From Gammaproteobacteria bacterium (GTDB lineage: Bacteria > Pseudomonadota > Gammaproteobacteria > Steroidobacterales > GCA-2729495), in contig QUBU01000023.1 of the NCBI GenBank assembly GCA_014337915.1, forward strand, positions 1 to 37,689: a DNA stretch of 37,689 bases. The letters run 5' to 3'. Position 1 is the stretch's first letter; every line of letters starts with the position of its first letter. The position numbers and the translations under genes are program-made. The notes under the pieces were generated by a model that saw only the letters and a program-made list of their open reading frames with translations, ran no database searches and had not been told where the DNA came from. Below are positions 1 to 11,100 of the stretch, in pieces.

Positions 1-81
1 GACGAGGGCGATGCCGAAGGCAAGCGCCATCGTCACGGCCGGCAGCATCCTGATCCAGCGTCGTGGCATGTCGGGCGCCAT
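1..81 (-). CDS. N-terminal fragment of an unknown gene running off the left edge
   Basis: A reading frame starts with ATG at 81 on the minus strand and stays open for 27 codons to the window edge. A second in-frame ATG lies at 69 and could be the true start. The visible peptide has several arginines followed by a hydrophobic run (MLPAVTMALAFGIALV), which looks like a signal peptide or first membrane helix. It lies downstream of the degP-like gene and is separated from it by a strong terminator, so it probably has its own promoter. Too little is visible to assign a family. Confidence 0.45.
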   Translation of the reverse strand, partial: MAPDMPRRWIRMLPAVTMALAFGIALV

Positions 82-124
82 TATCAGCCAATATCCGCGC
101 CAGTGCCGTCGTCGTGGAGCAGGT

Positions 125-154
125 AAAAAAAGGCCGGAAGCGTCACTTCCGGCC
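125..154 (-). terminator. Rho-independent terminator after the HtrA-like protease gene
   Basis: On the minus strand there is a perfect 9-bp stem (GGCCGGAAG pairing with CTTCCGGCC, 132-140 and 146-154) with a 5-nt loop. It is followed directly by seven T residues (125-131 read on the minus strand). It begins about 30 nt past the protease stop codon. This is a textbook intrinsic terminator and implies that the protease message ends here. Confidence 0.9.
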
Positions 155-184
155 GAGGTCGGGACTGATGCTGACTAAGGGTGG

Positions 185-1693
185 TTACCCGCTTCGCGAC
201 GATGGCTCCAGCGCGAGGAACAGCGTGTTGTCCCCGCGCCGGACCAGGATGGGGATGGGCTTGTCTGCCGGTGTCTTCGCCACCAGCTCCCTGAGCTGGC
301 GGCTGTTCCTGATCTCGGTACCGCCGAGGCGCAGCAGCACGTCGCCGCGGCGGATGCCGGCGTCGGCGGCCGGGCCGTCGCCTACCGCGGTGACCACCAC
401 GCCGCCGGAATCAATGCCGATCTGGGCGCGCTGCTCCGGGCTCAGGTCCGCGACCGCCACCCCGAGGCTGGCGTGGGACCTGTCGGCCGCGGCCGGCTGG
501 TCGCTGTCGCCGCTGGCATCGGCCAGTTGCTCGACGCGGGCAGTCAGCACCTTCTCCTTGCCATTGCGGATGACCTTGAGCTGCGCGCTGCTGCCGACGG
601 CGGTTTCGCCCACCAGCGGTGGGAGATCGGAGGCCTCGCCGATGGCATGCCCGTCGTACTCGACGATGACGTCACCGGTCTGCACGCCGGCACGCGCCGC
701 CGGGCTGTCTGGCTGCACCTGGGCCACCAGTGCCCCGCGCGGCTGGTCGAGGCCGAAGCTCGCCGCCAGTTCGCGGCTCATGCCCTGGATGCTGACGCCG
801 AGCCAGCCGCGGGACACATGGCCGTTGGCGACCAGCTCGCGCTGCACGCGCAGCGCCACGTCGATCGGGATGGCGAAGGACAGGCCCTCGTAGCCGCCGG
901 TGCGGCTGAAGATCTGCGAATTGATGCCCACCACCTGGCCCTGCAGGTTGAACAGCGGGCCACCGGAGTTGCCCGGGTTGACGGCAACGTCGGTCTGGAT
1001 GAAGGGCACGTAGTTGTCGTCGGGCAGCGCGCGCCCCTTGGCGCTGACGATGCCGGCGGTGACGGTGTTCTCGAAGCCGAAGGGCGAGCCGATGGCGAGC
1101 ACCCACTGCCCGACCTTGAGGTCACTGGCGTTGCCCATCACCACGGTGGGCAGGTTGCTGGCGTCGATCTTCAGCACCGCGACATCGGTCTGCCTGTCCT
1201 TGCCGAGCACCTTCGCGGTGAACTCGCGCTTGTCGGTCAGCTTCACCGTCACCCGGTCGGCGTCATCGACCACATGGGCGTTGGTGAGAATCAGGCCGGA
1301 GGCGTCGATGATGAAGCCCGAGCCCTGGCCGACCACCGGCTGGCGGCGCGGCATCGGCATGCCGCGGAAGAAGAACGGCCCGAACTGCTGCAGCTCGTCA
1401 TCCGGGCCACCCATGCCCGGCATGTCCCGCATGGCGGTCTTTACTTCCTGCTTGACGGTGATGTTGACCACAGCGGGGCCGTAGCGCTCGACCAGCGGGC
1501 TGAAGTCGGGCAGCCCCGTGGAGGAGATGGAGACCGGCGCCGCCGCCCCGGAGGAAGTCGCGGGCGGCTCGGGGGGGATCGCGGCGTTGGCGGGGGAGTG
1601 CCATGCCGTGGGGAGGAAAGCAGCCGCACCAGCAACGATGGCAACGGCGGCGCCGGTAGTAACAAGGATCCTGGTCTTGCGGGCGATGGTCAT
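185..1693 (-). CDS. Do/DegP-family periplasmic serine protease (HtrA/MucD-like)
   Basis: This 502-residue protein has the complete HtrA architecture. A hydrophobic N-terminal export segment (about residues 8-38) leads to a trypsin-like domain with catalytic His140 (LTNAHVV), Asp170 (TDVAVLKID) and Ser243 (GNSGGPLF). Two PDZ domains follow (about 290-385 and 405-495). Length and two PDZ domains fit the DegP/DegQ/MucD group rather than DegS, which has one. Such proteins degrade or refold damaged periplasmic proteins. The ATG at 1693 gives a good export signal, though the ribosome site is weak. The gene lies downstream of a two-component system but behind a terminator, with a regulator-type box 56-72 nt before its start. 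It is therefore probably a separately transcribed envelope-stress target. Which paralogue (degP, degQ or mucD) it is cannot be decided here. Confidence 0.95.
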   Translation of the reverse strand: MTIARKTRILVTTGAAVAIVAGAAAFLPTAWHSPANAAIPPEPPATSSGAAAPVSISSTGLPDFSPLVERYGPAVVNITVKQEVKTAMRDMPGMGGPDDELQQFGPFFFRGMPMPRRQPVVGQGSGFIIDASGLILTNAHVVDDADRVTVKLTDKREFTAKVLGKDRQTDVAVLKIDASNLPTVVMGNASDLKVGQWVLAIGSPFGFENTVTAGIVSAKGRALPDDNYVPFIQTDVAVNPGNSGGPLFNLQGQVVGINSQIFSRTGGYEGLSFAIPIDVALRVQRELVANGHVSRGWLGVSIQGMSRELAASFGLDQPRGALVAQVQPDSPAARAGVQTGDVIVEYDGHAIGEASDLPPLVGETAVGSSAQLKVIRNGKEKVLTARVEQLADASGDSDQPAAADRSHASLGVAVADLSPEQRAQIGIDSGGVVVTAVGDGPAADAGIRRGDVLLRLGGTEIRNSRQLRELVAKTPADKPIPILVRRGDNTLFLALEPSSRSG

Positions 1694-1748
1694 TGCTGAA
1701 CCTGCACGACAACGAACAACCGATGGCGGTGCAAGTTAACGGCTGACC

Positions 1749-1765
1749 CTTAAGACAGCCTTACA
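1749..1765 (-). promoter_or_regulatory. Candidate response-regulator box upstream of the protease gene
   Basis: Read toward the protease gene the site is TGTAAG, five bases, then CTTAAG. This is an 11-bp-spaced direct repeat of the kind bound by PmrA/QseB-type OmpR-family regulators (consensus close to CTTAAG-N5-CTTAAG). It lies 56-72 nt upstream of the ATG at 1693. A regulator of that type is encoded 1.5 kb upstream. Binding is inferred; no clear -10 element is recognisable. Confidence 0.5.
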
Positions 1766-1814
1766 CTTTCATGCTGCAGTGGAGCGCAACGAACCGCAGT
1801 GGAAAATGCCGGCG

Positions 1815-1851
1815 CAAAATGAAACAGGCCGGGGGGGAGCCGGCCTGTTTC
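1815..1851 (-). terminator. Intrinsic terminator of the response regulator/kinase operon
   Basis: A perfect 12-bp inverted repeat (1821-1832 with 1840-1851, outer bases GAAACAGGCCGG) encloses a 7-nt loop. On the minus strand it is followed by ATTTTGC. It lies about 140 nt after the kinase stop codon and before the protease promoter region, so it separates the two transcription units. The rest of the 299-nt gap (1694-1992) holds the two CTTAAG-type boxes and no convincing ORF. Confidence 0.75.
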
Positions 1852-1980
1852 TCTACCCGTCTGTCTCTCGCTATCTCGCTGGAGGAGCCTGGTGCCTGTT
1901 CGGGGTTGCGCTGGATGCCTGACGCGCTATTCCTTGCAGTCACCGTTCCGAATCCATGCTGCGCATGTTGCAGCGGCTGT

Positions 1981-1997
1981 CTTAAGAGACACTTAAG
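1981..1997 (-). promoter_or_regulatory. Perfect CTTAAG-N5-CTTAAG box overlapping the kinase stop codon
   Basis: The sequence is two exact CTTAAG half-sites separated by five bases; on the minus strand it reads CTTAAGTGTCTCTTAAG. It overlaps the TAA of the histidine kinase gene. This exactly matches the PmrA-box layout. It lies 232 bp from the second, weaker box near the protease start. Its role is unknown: auxiliary site, loop partner or decoy. Confidence 0.5.
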
Positions 1998-3303
1998 CGG
2001 CCGGCAGGGCCGGAAAACGCACCGTGACCCGCAGCCCTGGTGCGCCGGGGTTGTCACCCAACTCTATGTCTGCATGGTGGTTTTTGACGATGCTCTGGAC
2101 GATGGCCAGGCCCAGCCCGGTGCCCGCCCCGCTGCCGCCCGCGAGGCGGAAAAAGCGGTCGAAGACCCGCTCGCGGTCCGCCGGCGGGATGCCCGGCCCG
2201 GAATCCGCGACCCGCAGGAACGGCGCGCCGGCCTCGTGGCCGACGCTGACGTCGATACGGCCGCCCTCCGGCGTGTAGCGCAGCGCATTGTCCACGAGAT
2301 TGCGCAGGAGCATGCGCAGCGCATGCGGGTCGCCGCGCACGGTGGCGGGCTCGCTGGCGGCGATGCCGAGGTCCTGGCGGCGCGCATCGGCGAGCGGCGC
2401 CAGGTCGCCGACGACATCACGCGCCAGTGCGTCCAGCGCCACGCTGCTGGCAGCGGCGGTGGCCGCCTCGTGCCGCGCCAGGTTGAGCATCTGTTCCACC
2501 AGCCTGGAGGCACGGTCGATGCCCCCGCGCAGCTGCGCGAAGGCATTGCGCTTCTCCGCTTCGTCGCCGGCCTGTTCGGCGAGCTGCAGCTGCAGGCGCA
2601 GCGCCGTGAGCGGCGTGCGCAGCTCGTGGGCTGCGTCGGCGACGAAGGCCTGCTGTGCATCGAGCGCGGCGCGCAGGCGCGCCAGCAGGTCGTTGAGCGC
2701 CACCACCAGCGGGCGGATCTCGTCGGGCAGCGCCGACTCACCCAGTGGTTCCAGCGCTTCGGGCTGGCGCATGCGCACCGAGTCCGCGAGCCGGTCGAGC
2801 GGGCGCAGCTGCGCCCCGACGATGAGCCAGATGGCTGCGCCCAGCACCGGCAGCATCAGGCTCAGCGGCGCCAGCGTCTTCAGCGCCAGCGCGACCGCGC
2901 GCTGCTGGCGTACTGCCAGCGGCTGCGCCACCTGAATCACGTAGCCGCGGCTCGGCAGCGAATACACCCGCCACGCCACCTTGTTGACCTGCACGTCGGA
3001 GAGGCCCGGCCGCTGCAGGCCGGGCAGTTCGCGGTAAAGCTCGGAGAAGTAGACGCGCACGCCGGTGATGTTCCAGACCTGGACCACGACGCTGTTGCGG
3101 GTCTCGGTGGCCGGCAGCTGCGGCGGCAGCGCGAACTCGAAGGACTGGTCGCGCAGCGACAGCGCGGTCTGCTGCAGCTGTTCGTCGAACACCTGGTCGA
3201 GTCCATTGCGTGCGTTCTCGTACAGCGTGAAGGCGCTGGAGAGTCCCGCCGCGACCACCGCCGACAGCAGCCACAGCAGTAGCCGCGCGCGGATGGTGGT
3301 CAT
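1993..3303 (-). CDS. Sensor histidine kinase, QseC/PmrB/TctE type
   Basis: The 436-residue protein has an N-terminal membrane helix (about 7-25) and a periplasmic sensor region of roughly 110 residues. A second membrane helix (about 145-165) and a HAMP-like linker follow. The HisKA domain carries the phospho-acceptor His226 in HELRTPLTALR. The HATPase domain has an N box (LVDNALRYTPEGG), G1 (DSGPGIPP) and G2 (GTGLGLAIV). It is an orthodox membrane kinase that phosphorylates the upstream-encoded regulator. Its ATG overlaps the regulator stop codon in an ATGA, so the two are translationally coupled. The sensed signal cannot be read from the sequence; the adjacent protease suggests envelope stress, which is inference. 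Confidence 0.93.
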   Translation of the reverse strand: MTTIRARLLLWLLSAVVAAGLSSAFTLYENARNGLDQVFDEQLQQTALSLRDQSFEFALPPQLPATETRNSVVVQVWNITGVRVYFSELYRELPGLQRPGLSDVQVNKVAWRVYSLPSRGYVIQVAQPLAVRQQRAVALALKTLAPLSLMLPVLGAAIWLIVGAQLRPLDRLADSVRMRQPEALEPLGESALPDEIRPLVVALNDLLARLRAALDAQQAFVADAAHELRTPLTALRLQLQLAEQAGDEAEKRNAFAQLRGGIDRASRLVEQMLNLARHEAATAAASSVALDALARDVVGDLAPLADARRQDLGIAASEPATVRGDPHALRMLLRNLVDNALRYTPEGGRIDVSVGHEAGAPFLRVADSGPGIPPADRERVFDRFFRLAGGSGAGTGLGLAIVQSIVKNHHADIELGDNPGAPGLRVTVRFPALPAA

Positions 3304-3962
3304 GCAGCGGCGCGCACCCGGTAGCCGACGCCGCGCACGTTCTGGATGTACTCCGCGCCGAGTTTCTTGCGCAGGTTGTGGATGTGCACTTCCACGGCGT
3401 TGCTTTCCACTTCCTCGCCCCAGCCGTACAGGCGTTCCTCGAGCTGGGTGCGCGACAGCACCTGGCCGGGGCGCTCGAGCAGCGCCTCCAGCAGCGCGAA
3501 CTCGCGATGCGAGAGGTTGACCGGCTCGCCATCGCGGGTGACCGCATGGCTCGCGGGGTCGAGCGTGACGCCGAGATGCTCGACCAGGTTCTCGGCGCGG
3601 CCGGAGTGGCGCCGCTGCACGGCGCGCACCCGGGCGGCGAGTTCATCGAAATCGAAGGGCTTGACGATGTAGTCGTCCGCGCCGGCATCGAGGCCGTGGA
3701 TGCGGTCGTTGACCGAATCGCGGGCGGTGAGGATCAGCACCGGCACCTTGCTGCCCGTGCCGCGCAGCCACTTGAGGACCTGCAGCCCGTCAAGCTTCGG
3801 CAGGCCGAGGTCGAGCAGCACCAGGTCGAAGCTCTCCGCGCCCAGCGCCGCCTTTGCTGCAGCGCCATCCTGCACCCAATCCACCGCCAGGCCCTGCTTG
3901 CGCAGCCCGAGGCGCACCGCCTCGCCAATCATCCCGTCGTCTTCGACCAGCAGCAGTCTCAT
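3300..3962 (-). CDS. OmpR-family response regulator, QseB/PmrA type
   Basis: This 220-residue protein has a receiver domain (about 1-115) with the acidic pocket VEDD near the N-terminus and the phospho-acceptor Asp51 in LLDLGLPKLDG. The switch residues TARD and the lysine KPFD are present. A C-terminal winged-helix DNA-binding domain follows (about 125-220, with LSHREFALLEALL and the VEVHIHNLRKKLG recognition region). It is the first gene of a two-gene operon with the kinase. Its upstream region is almost entirely taken up by the palindromic element at 3975-4091, and no Shine-Dalgarno sequence is visible before the ATG. The CTTAAG-N5-CTTAAG boxes downstream match the site type used by this regulator subgroup. 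Confidence 0.94.
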   Translation of the reverse strand: MRLLLVEDDGMIGEAVRLGLRKQGLAVDWVQDGAAAKAALGAESFDLVLLDLGLPKLDGLQVLKWLRGTGSKVPVLILTARDSVNDRIHGLDAGADDYIVKPFDFDELAARVRAVQRRHSGRAENLVEHLGVTLDPASHAVTRDGEPVNLSHREFALLEALLERPGQVLSRTQLEERLYGWGEEVESNAVEVHIHNLRKKLGAEYIQNVRGVGYRVRAAA

Positions 3963-3974
3963 GGAGAATTCCGG

Positions 3975-4091
3975 GGGAATTTCGGGGGAATTAAGGGGAC
4001 AGTTTACTCAACTCCTTCGGGGCAGTCGCCAAACTGCGCCTCCACAGGAGGAGTTGAGTAAACTGTCCCCTTAATTCCCCCCGAAATTCCC
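3975..4091. repeat. Palindromic element, GGGGACAGTTTACTCAACT family, copy 1
   Basis: The two arms (3975-4016 and 4049-4091) are reverse complements over about 42 bp with a single extra C in the right arm. The internal spacer is 32 nt. The element fills nearly all of the 129-nt gap between the divergent regulator and ygiQ genes and ends at the base before the ygiQ ATG. The same 19-bp core recurs four times at 23622-23760. The look is that of non-autonomous REP/MITE-like palindromes associated with IS200-like RAYT transposases; that link is from general knowledge, as no transposase is present. Confidence 0.9.
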
Positions 4092-6473
<2,382 letters not shown>

Positions 6474-6506
6474 TTCGTCGCCGCGGCCAGCGACCAGGCT
6501 GGCAGG

Positions 6507-6529
6507 GCCTGCGGCATTTGGCCGCAGGC
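6507..6529 (+). terminator. Hairpin downstream of ygiQ, possible terminator
   Basis: A perfect 9-bp stem (GCCTGCGGC with GCCGCAGGC) encloses the loop ATTTG, 34 nt after the ygiQ stop codon. There is no proper T-run after it (GTCATTG), so it may be a weak or Rho-assisted terminator. The rest of the 134-nt gap before the CzcI-like gene shows no clear promoter. Confidence 0.45.
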
Positions 6530-6607
6530 GTCATTGCTGGGTCGAGCCGGATAGTTGTGGCATCCTTCGCCACGCCGCCAGAAACATAAAGCAGACCCAT
6601 CCGGCCC

Positions 6608-6955
6608 ATGCGTCGCGCCATCGCCCTGTTGCTCATGATCCTCGTGCCCCTGCAGTACGGCTGGGCCGCGGCGAGCCTGCACCTGCACCCGGGCGAGGTG
6701 GTCGCGGGCGAGCTGCTGCACATCGGCGGCGAGCAGGCCGCGCAGGATGCGGTCGATCCCGGTCACGATGGCGACGGTGGCCCAGCCGAGGGCGATCATG
6801 GCCATCACTGCAACCATGTGCCGACCCTGATCATCCCGGACTGCAGCCTGCCGGCCGGCATCTGCCTGTCGGAGCAGCCCGTCCCGGCGCTGCCCGGCGT
6901 CCACGCTTCGCATATCCCGCCCGTCCGCGACCGCCCGCCGCGCAACGCGGCCTGA
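6608..6955 (+). CDS. CzcI-like small periplasmic His-rich protein
   Basis: This 115-residue protein starts with a signal peptide (about 1-21, ending near QYGWAAAS). The mature part is rich in His and Asp, with clusters HLHPGE, HDGDG and GDHGHHCNH plus three cysteines in the second half. This is the pattern of CzcI-type proteins, small periplasmic metal-binding or modulating proteins encoded at the head of cobalt/zinc/cadmium efflux operons. The position immediately upstream of the RND adaptor and pump genes supports this. The ATG at 6608 gives an intact signal peptide but has no strong ribosome site. Family membership is likely, and the exact function is inferred from context. Confidence 0.7.
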   Translation: MRRAIALLLMILVPLQYGWAAASLHLHPGEVVAGELLHIGGEQAAQDAVDPGHDGDGGPAEGDHGHHCNHVPTLIIPDCSLPAGICLSEQPVPALPGVHASHIPPVRDRPPRNAA

Positions 6956-7039
6956 ACCGGACCCGGCCCCGACGCGGGCCACCTTCGCGGCAGGCGCGCC
7001 AGGCATGAGCCGGCGTCGCCGCCCATCCAGGAGCTTGTG

Positions 7040-8128
7040 ATGCACCGTCTGTTTGCCATTCTCGTGCCCGTTCTTCTTGCCCTGTCCGCCCACGCGGAGG
7101 ACCAGCCCATCGCCTTCAGCGCCGAACAACGCGCGGCGCTGGGCATCAGCACCGCAGCGCTGTCGGCCGATGCCGGTGCGGCCGCCGCCGGCCTGCCGGC
7201 CACGGTGACCGTGCCCCCGGACCGCGAACGCGTGGTGGCCGCACCGGTGGCCGGGATGATTTCGCGGCTGATGGTCGCGCTCGGCGACAGCGTCAAGGCC
7301 GGCCAGCCGGTCGCCACGCTGCGCAGCCAGGAACTGGCGGCGGCCCAGCGCGATACCGCCGAGGCGGCGGTGCAGGCGCGGCTGGCGGAGGAATCGGCGC
7401 AGCGCGACGAGGCGCTGTTCCAGGAAGGCATCGTCGCCGAGTCGCGGGTGCAGGCCACCCGCGCGGCGCTCACCCAGGCGCGGGCCCATCTCGCGGAGCG
7501 GCGCGCCTCGCTGCGGCTGCTCGGTTACTCGGCCGCCGAGATCGCCGCGGCCGAGCAGGGCGAGAAGCTCAGCGACAGCGTCAACCTGGTGGCGCCCATC
7601 GCCGGTACCGTGCTGGAAGTCCAGGCCGCGACCGGCGGGCGGGTGGAGGCGGCGACCCCGCTGCTGCGCATTGCCAGCCTCGACACGCTCTGGCTCGAAA
7701 TCCACGCGCCGGTGGACAGCGCCGCGCTGCTGGCGCCCGGCCAGAAGGTCGTGGTGCCGGGCACCCGCGCCGAGGGCAAGGTGCTGGTCGTGGGCAGCAG
7801 CGTCAGTGCGGCTCAGGCGGTGCTCATCCGCGCCCAGGTCGGCAACCCCGGTGGCGAGCTGCGCCTCAACCAGCAGGTGACGGTGCGCATCGAGGGCAAG
7901 GCCGGCGGACAGAAGTGGCGGGTGCCGGGGCGCGCCATCGTGCGCCAGGACGGCAAGGACTGGGTGTTCGTCGAGGCGGCGGGCGGTTTCCTGCCGACGG
8001 CGGTGCAGGTGCTGTCGCGCTCCGGCCAGGCGGCCGCGGTCGAAGCGCCGTTCACCGGCAGGGAGCGCGTGGTGGTCGAGGGCGTCGCCGCGGTGAAGGC
8101 GGCCTGGCAGGGCATGGGAGGCGAGTAG
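7040..8128 (+). CDS. RND efflux periplasmic adaptor (CzcB/CusB family)
   Basis: The protein of about 362 residues is a membrane-fusion adaptor. A signal peptide (about 1-20) precedes a barrel-sandwich segment (PVAGMISRLMVALGDSVKAGQPV). An alpha-hairpin rich in Ala, Glu and Gln follows (about 105-160), then the second half of the barrel sandwich (LVAPIAGTVLEVQAATGGRV) and a beta-barrel region. It would link the inner-membrane pump to the outer-membrane channel. The ATG at 7040 is preferred because CAGGAG lies 7 nt upstream; a GTG at 7037 is the alternative. The stop codon abuts the pump ATG directly. I see no N-terminal His-rich extension as found in some CzcB proteins, so metal specificity is unclear. 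Confidence 0.9.
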   Translation: MHRLFAILVPVLLALSAHAEDQPIAFSAEQRAALGISTAALSADAGAAAAGLPATVTVPPDRERVVAAPVAGMISRLMVALGDSVKAGQPVATLRSQELAAAQRDTAEAAVQARLAEESAQRDEALFQEGIVAESRVQATRAALTQARAHLAERRASLRLLGYSAAEIAAAEQGEKLSDSVNLVAPIAGTVLEVQAATGGRVEAATPLLRIASLDTLWLEIHAPVDSAALLAPGQKVVVPGTRAEGKVLVVGSSVSAAQAVLIRAQVGNPGGELRLNQQVTVRIEGKAGGQKWRVPGRAIVRQDGKDWVFVEAAGGFLPTAVQVLSRSGQAAAVEAPFTGRERVVVEGVAAVKAAWQGMGGE

Positions 8129-11100
8129 ATGATCGATCGGCTGATCGAGTTCTCGCTCACCCAGCGGCTGCTGGTGCTGGGCCTGACGCTGCTGCTCATC
8201 GGCGCCGGCGTGCAGGCCTGGCGCGCGCTGCCGATCGACGCCTTCCCCGAGGTGTCCACCACCCAGGTGAAGATCATCCTCAAGGCGCCGGGCATGACGC
8301 CGGAGGAGATCGAGGCGCGCATCGCCGCGCCCATCGAGACCGAGATGCTCGGCATCCCGCGCCAGCGCATCCTGCGCTCGGTGTCGAAGTACGGGCTCAC
8401 CGACATCACCGTGGACTTCGAGGACAGCGCCGACATCTACTGGGCCCGCAGCCAGGTGGCCGAGCGTCTCAACAACGTGCTGGCGGACCTGCCCGAGGGT
8501 GTCACCGGCGGCCTGGCGCCGATCACCACGCCGCTGTCGGAAATGTTCATGTTTACCGTCGAGGGCGACAGCCTCAGCCTGGCGGAGCGGCGTGCGCTGC
8601 TCGACTGGGTGATCCGCCCGCAGCTGCGCACGCTACCCGGCGTCGCCGACGTCAACGCGCTCGGCGGTCTGGTGAAGACCTTCGAGGTGGCGCCGGACAA
8701 CGTCGCGATGAGCGCGCGCGGCGTCACGCTCACCGAACTCGCCGATGCCATCCAGGCCAGCAACCGCAACGACGGCGCCGGCCGGCTCACCGACGGCGAG
8801 GAAGTCTGGCTGCTGCGGGTCGAGGGTGCCGTGCAGAGCCTCGAACAGCTCGCCAGCATCGTCGTCAAGGACGTCAACGGCGTGCCGGTGCGCGTCGCCG
8901 ACGTGGCCGAGGTGCGCCTCGGCGCGCTCACCCGCTACGGCGGCGTGACCCAGGATGGCAGGGGCGAGGCCGTCGAGGGCCTGGTGCTGGCGCTGAAGGG
9001 CGCCAACGCCCAGCAGGTCGCAGCGCTGATCAAGGCACGGCTCGCCGAGATCGCGCCGACGCTGCCCGAAGGCGTCAGTATCAACACCTTCTATGATCGC
9101 TCGGTGCTGGTGGAGCGCGCCGTGGGCACGGTGTCCGTCGCGCTGCTCGAGGCCACGGTACTGGTGCTGGCGCTGCTGTTCCTGTTCCTCGGCAACGTGC
9201 GCGCCGCGCTCACGGTGGCGCTGACGCTGCCGCTGGCCGCGCTCGCCACCTTTCTGCTGATGCGCCAGATGGGCCTCTCGGCCAACCTCATGAGCCTCGG
9301 TGGCCTGGCCATCGCCATCGGCATGCTGGTCGACGGCGCGGTGGTGGTGGTGGAGAACGTGGTCACGCACCTCGCCCACGACCACAGCCGCCAGAACAAG
9401 CTGCACCAGATCTTCCGCGCGGTGCGCGAGGTGGGCACGCCGGTGGTGTCCGGCGTGCTGATCATCATGATCGTGTTCATGCCGCTGCTGACCCTGGAGG
9501 GGCTGGAGGGCAAGCTGTTCGTGCCGGTGGCGCTGACCATCGTCTTCGCCCTGGGCGCGGCGCTGGTCCTGTCGCTCACCGTGGTGCCGGTGCTGTCGTC
9601 CTGGCTTCTGAAAGCCGGTGCGCACGAGGATCCCTGGCTGCTGCGCCAGGCGGTGCGCCTGTACACGCCGCTGCTGGACCTGGCGCTGGCACGCACCCGC
9701 CCGGTGATGATCGCGGCCGTGGCGCTGCTGGCCGTGGCCGCACTGCTGTTCCCCTTCATCGGCAAGTCGTTCATGCCGACGCTCGACGAGGGCGACCTGC
9801 TGATCCAGCTGGAGAAGCTGCCTTCCATCAGCCTCGAGGAGAGCATGGAGCTCGATCTCAAGGTGCAGCGAGCGCTGCTGCAGCAGATCCCGGAGATCCA
9901 GGGCATGGTGGCGCGGGTCGGCTCCGACGAGATCGGCCTCGATCCCATGGGCCTCAATGAGACCGACGGCTTCCTGGTGCTCAAGCCTCAGGACGAGTGG
10001 CGTGGGCCGGACAAGGAATGGCTGATGGAGGAGATGCGCAAGGTGATGGCGGGCTTCCCCGGCATCAGCTACGGCTTCACCCAGCCGATCGACATGCGCG
10101 TCTCCGAGATGCTGACCGGCAGCCGCGGCGACCTGGCGGTGAAGGTGTTCGGCAGCGACATCGAGACGCTCAACCGCCTCGCCGACGAGGTGGAGGCCAT
10201 CGTCGCCTCGGTGCCCGGCGCTCAGGACGTCCTCAGCAAGAAGAATGAGGGCGTGCAGTACCTGCAGGCCTCGGTGGATCGCCTGGCCGCCGGCCGTTAC
10301 GGCCTCACGGTCGACGATGTCTCGGCCTTTCTCAAGGCCCAGCTGGAGGGCCTGCGGGTCGGCACCGTCCAGGAGGGCACGCGGCGCACGCCGCTGGTGC
10401 TGCGGGCGGGCGAGGAGGTGCGCATGTCACCGGCGCTGTTCGAGCTGCTGCGCATCCCGACGCCGGGCGGCAGCGCGATCCCGCTGCGGGAAGTGGTGCA
10501 GCTGGAGCGCACCGATGGCCCGGTGGCCATCAACCGCGAGAATGCTGCGCGCTACGTGACGGTGCAGAGCAATGTCGCCGACCGCGACCTGGTCGGCTTC
10601 GTCGACGAGGTGCGCGCGCGCATCGGTGCGGAGATCGAACTGCCGGAGGGCTACTCCGTGGTCTACGCCGGCGAGTTCGAGAACCAGCAGCGGGCTGCGG
10701 CCCGCCTGGCCATCGTCGTGCCGGTGTCCATCGCCCTGATCTTCGCGCTCTTGTTCACCACCTTCCACTCGGTGAAGCAGGCGGCCCTGGTGCTGGCCAA
10801 TGTGCCGTTCGCGCTGGTGGGTGGCGTGGCCGCCCTGTTCATCAGCGGCGAGTACCTGTCGGTGCCGGCCTCGGTGGGCTTCATCGCGCTGCTCGGCATC
10901 GCGGTGCTCAACGGCGTGGTGATGGTGAGCTACTTCAACCAGCTGGCCGGCCAGGGCCTGGCCGCGGACAGCGTGGTGCGCGAAGGCGCCCTGCGCCGGC
11001 TGCGCCCGGTGCTGATGACGGCCAGCATCACCGCCTTTGGCCTGGTGCCGCTGCTGCTGGCGAGCGGCCCGGGTTCCGAGATCCAGAAGCCGCTGGCCAT

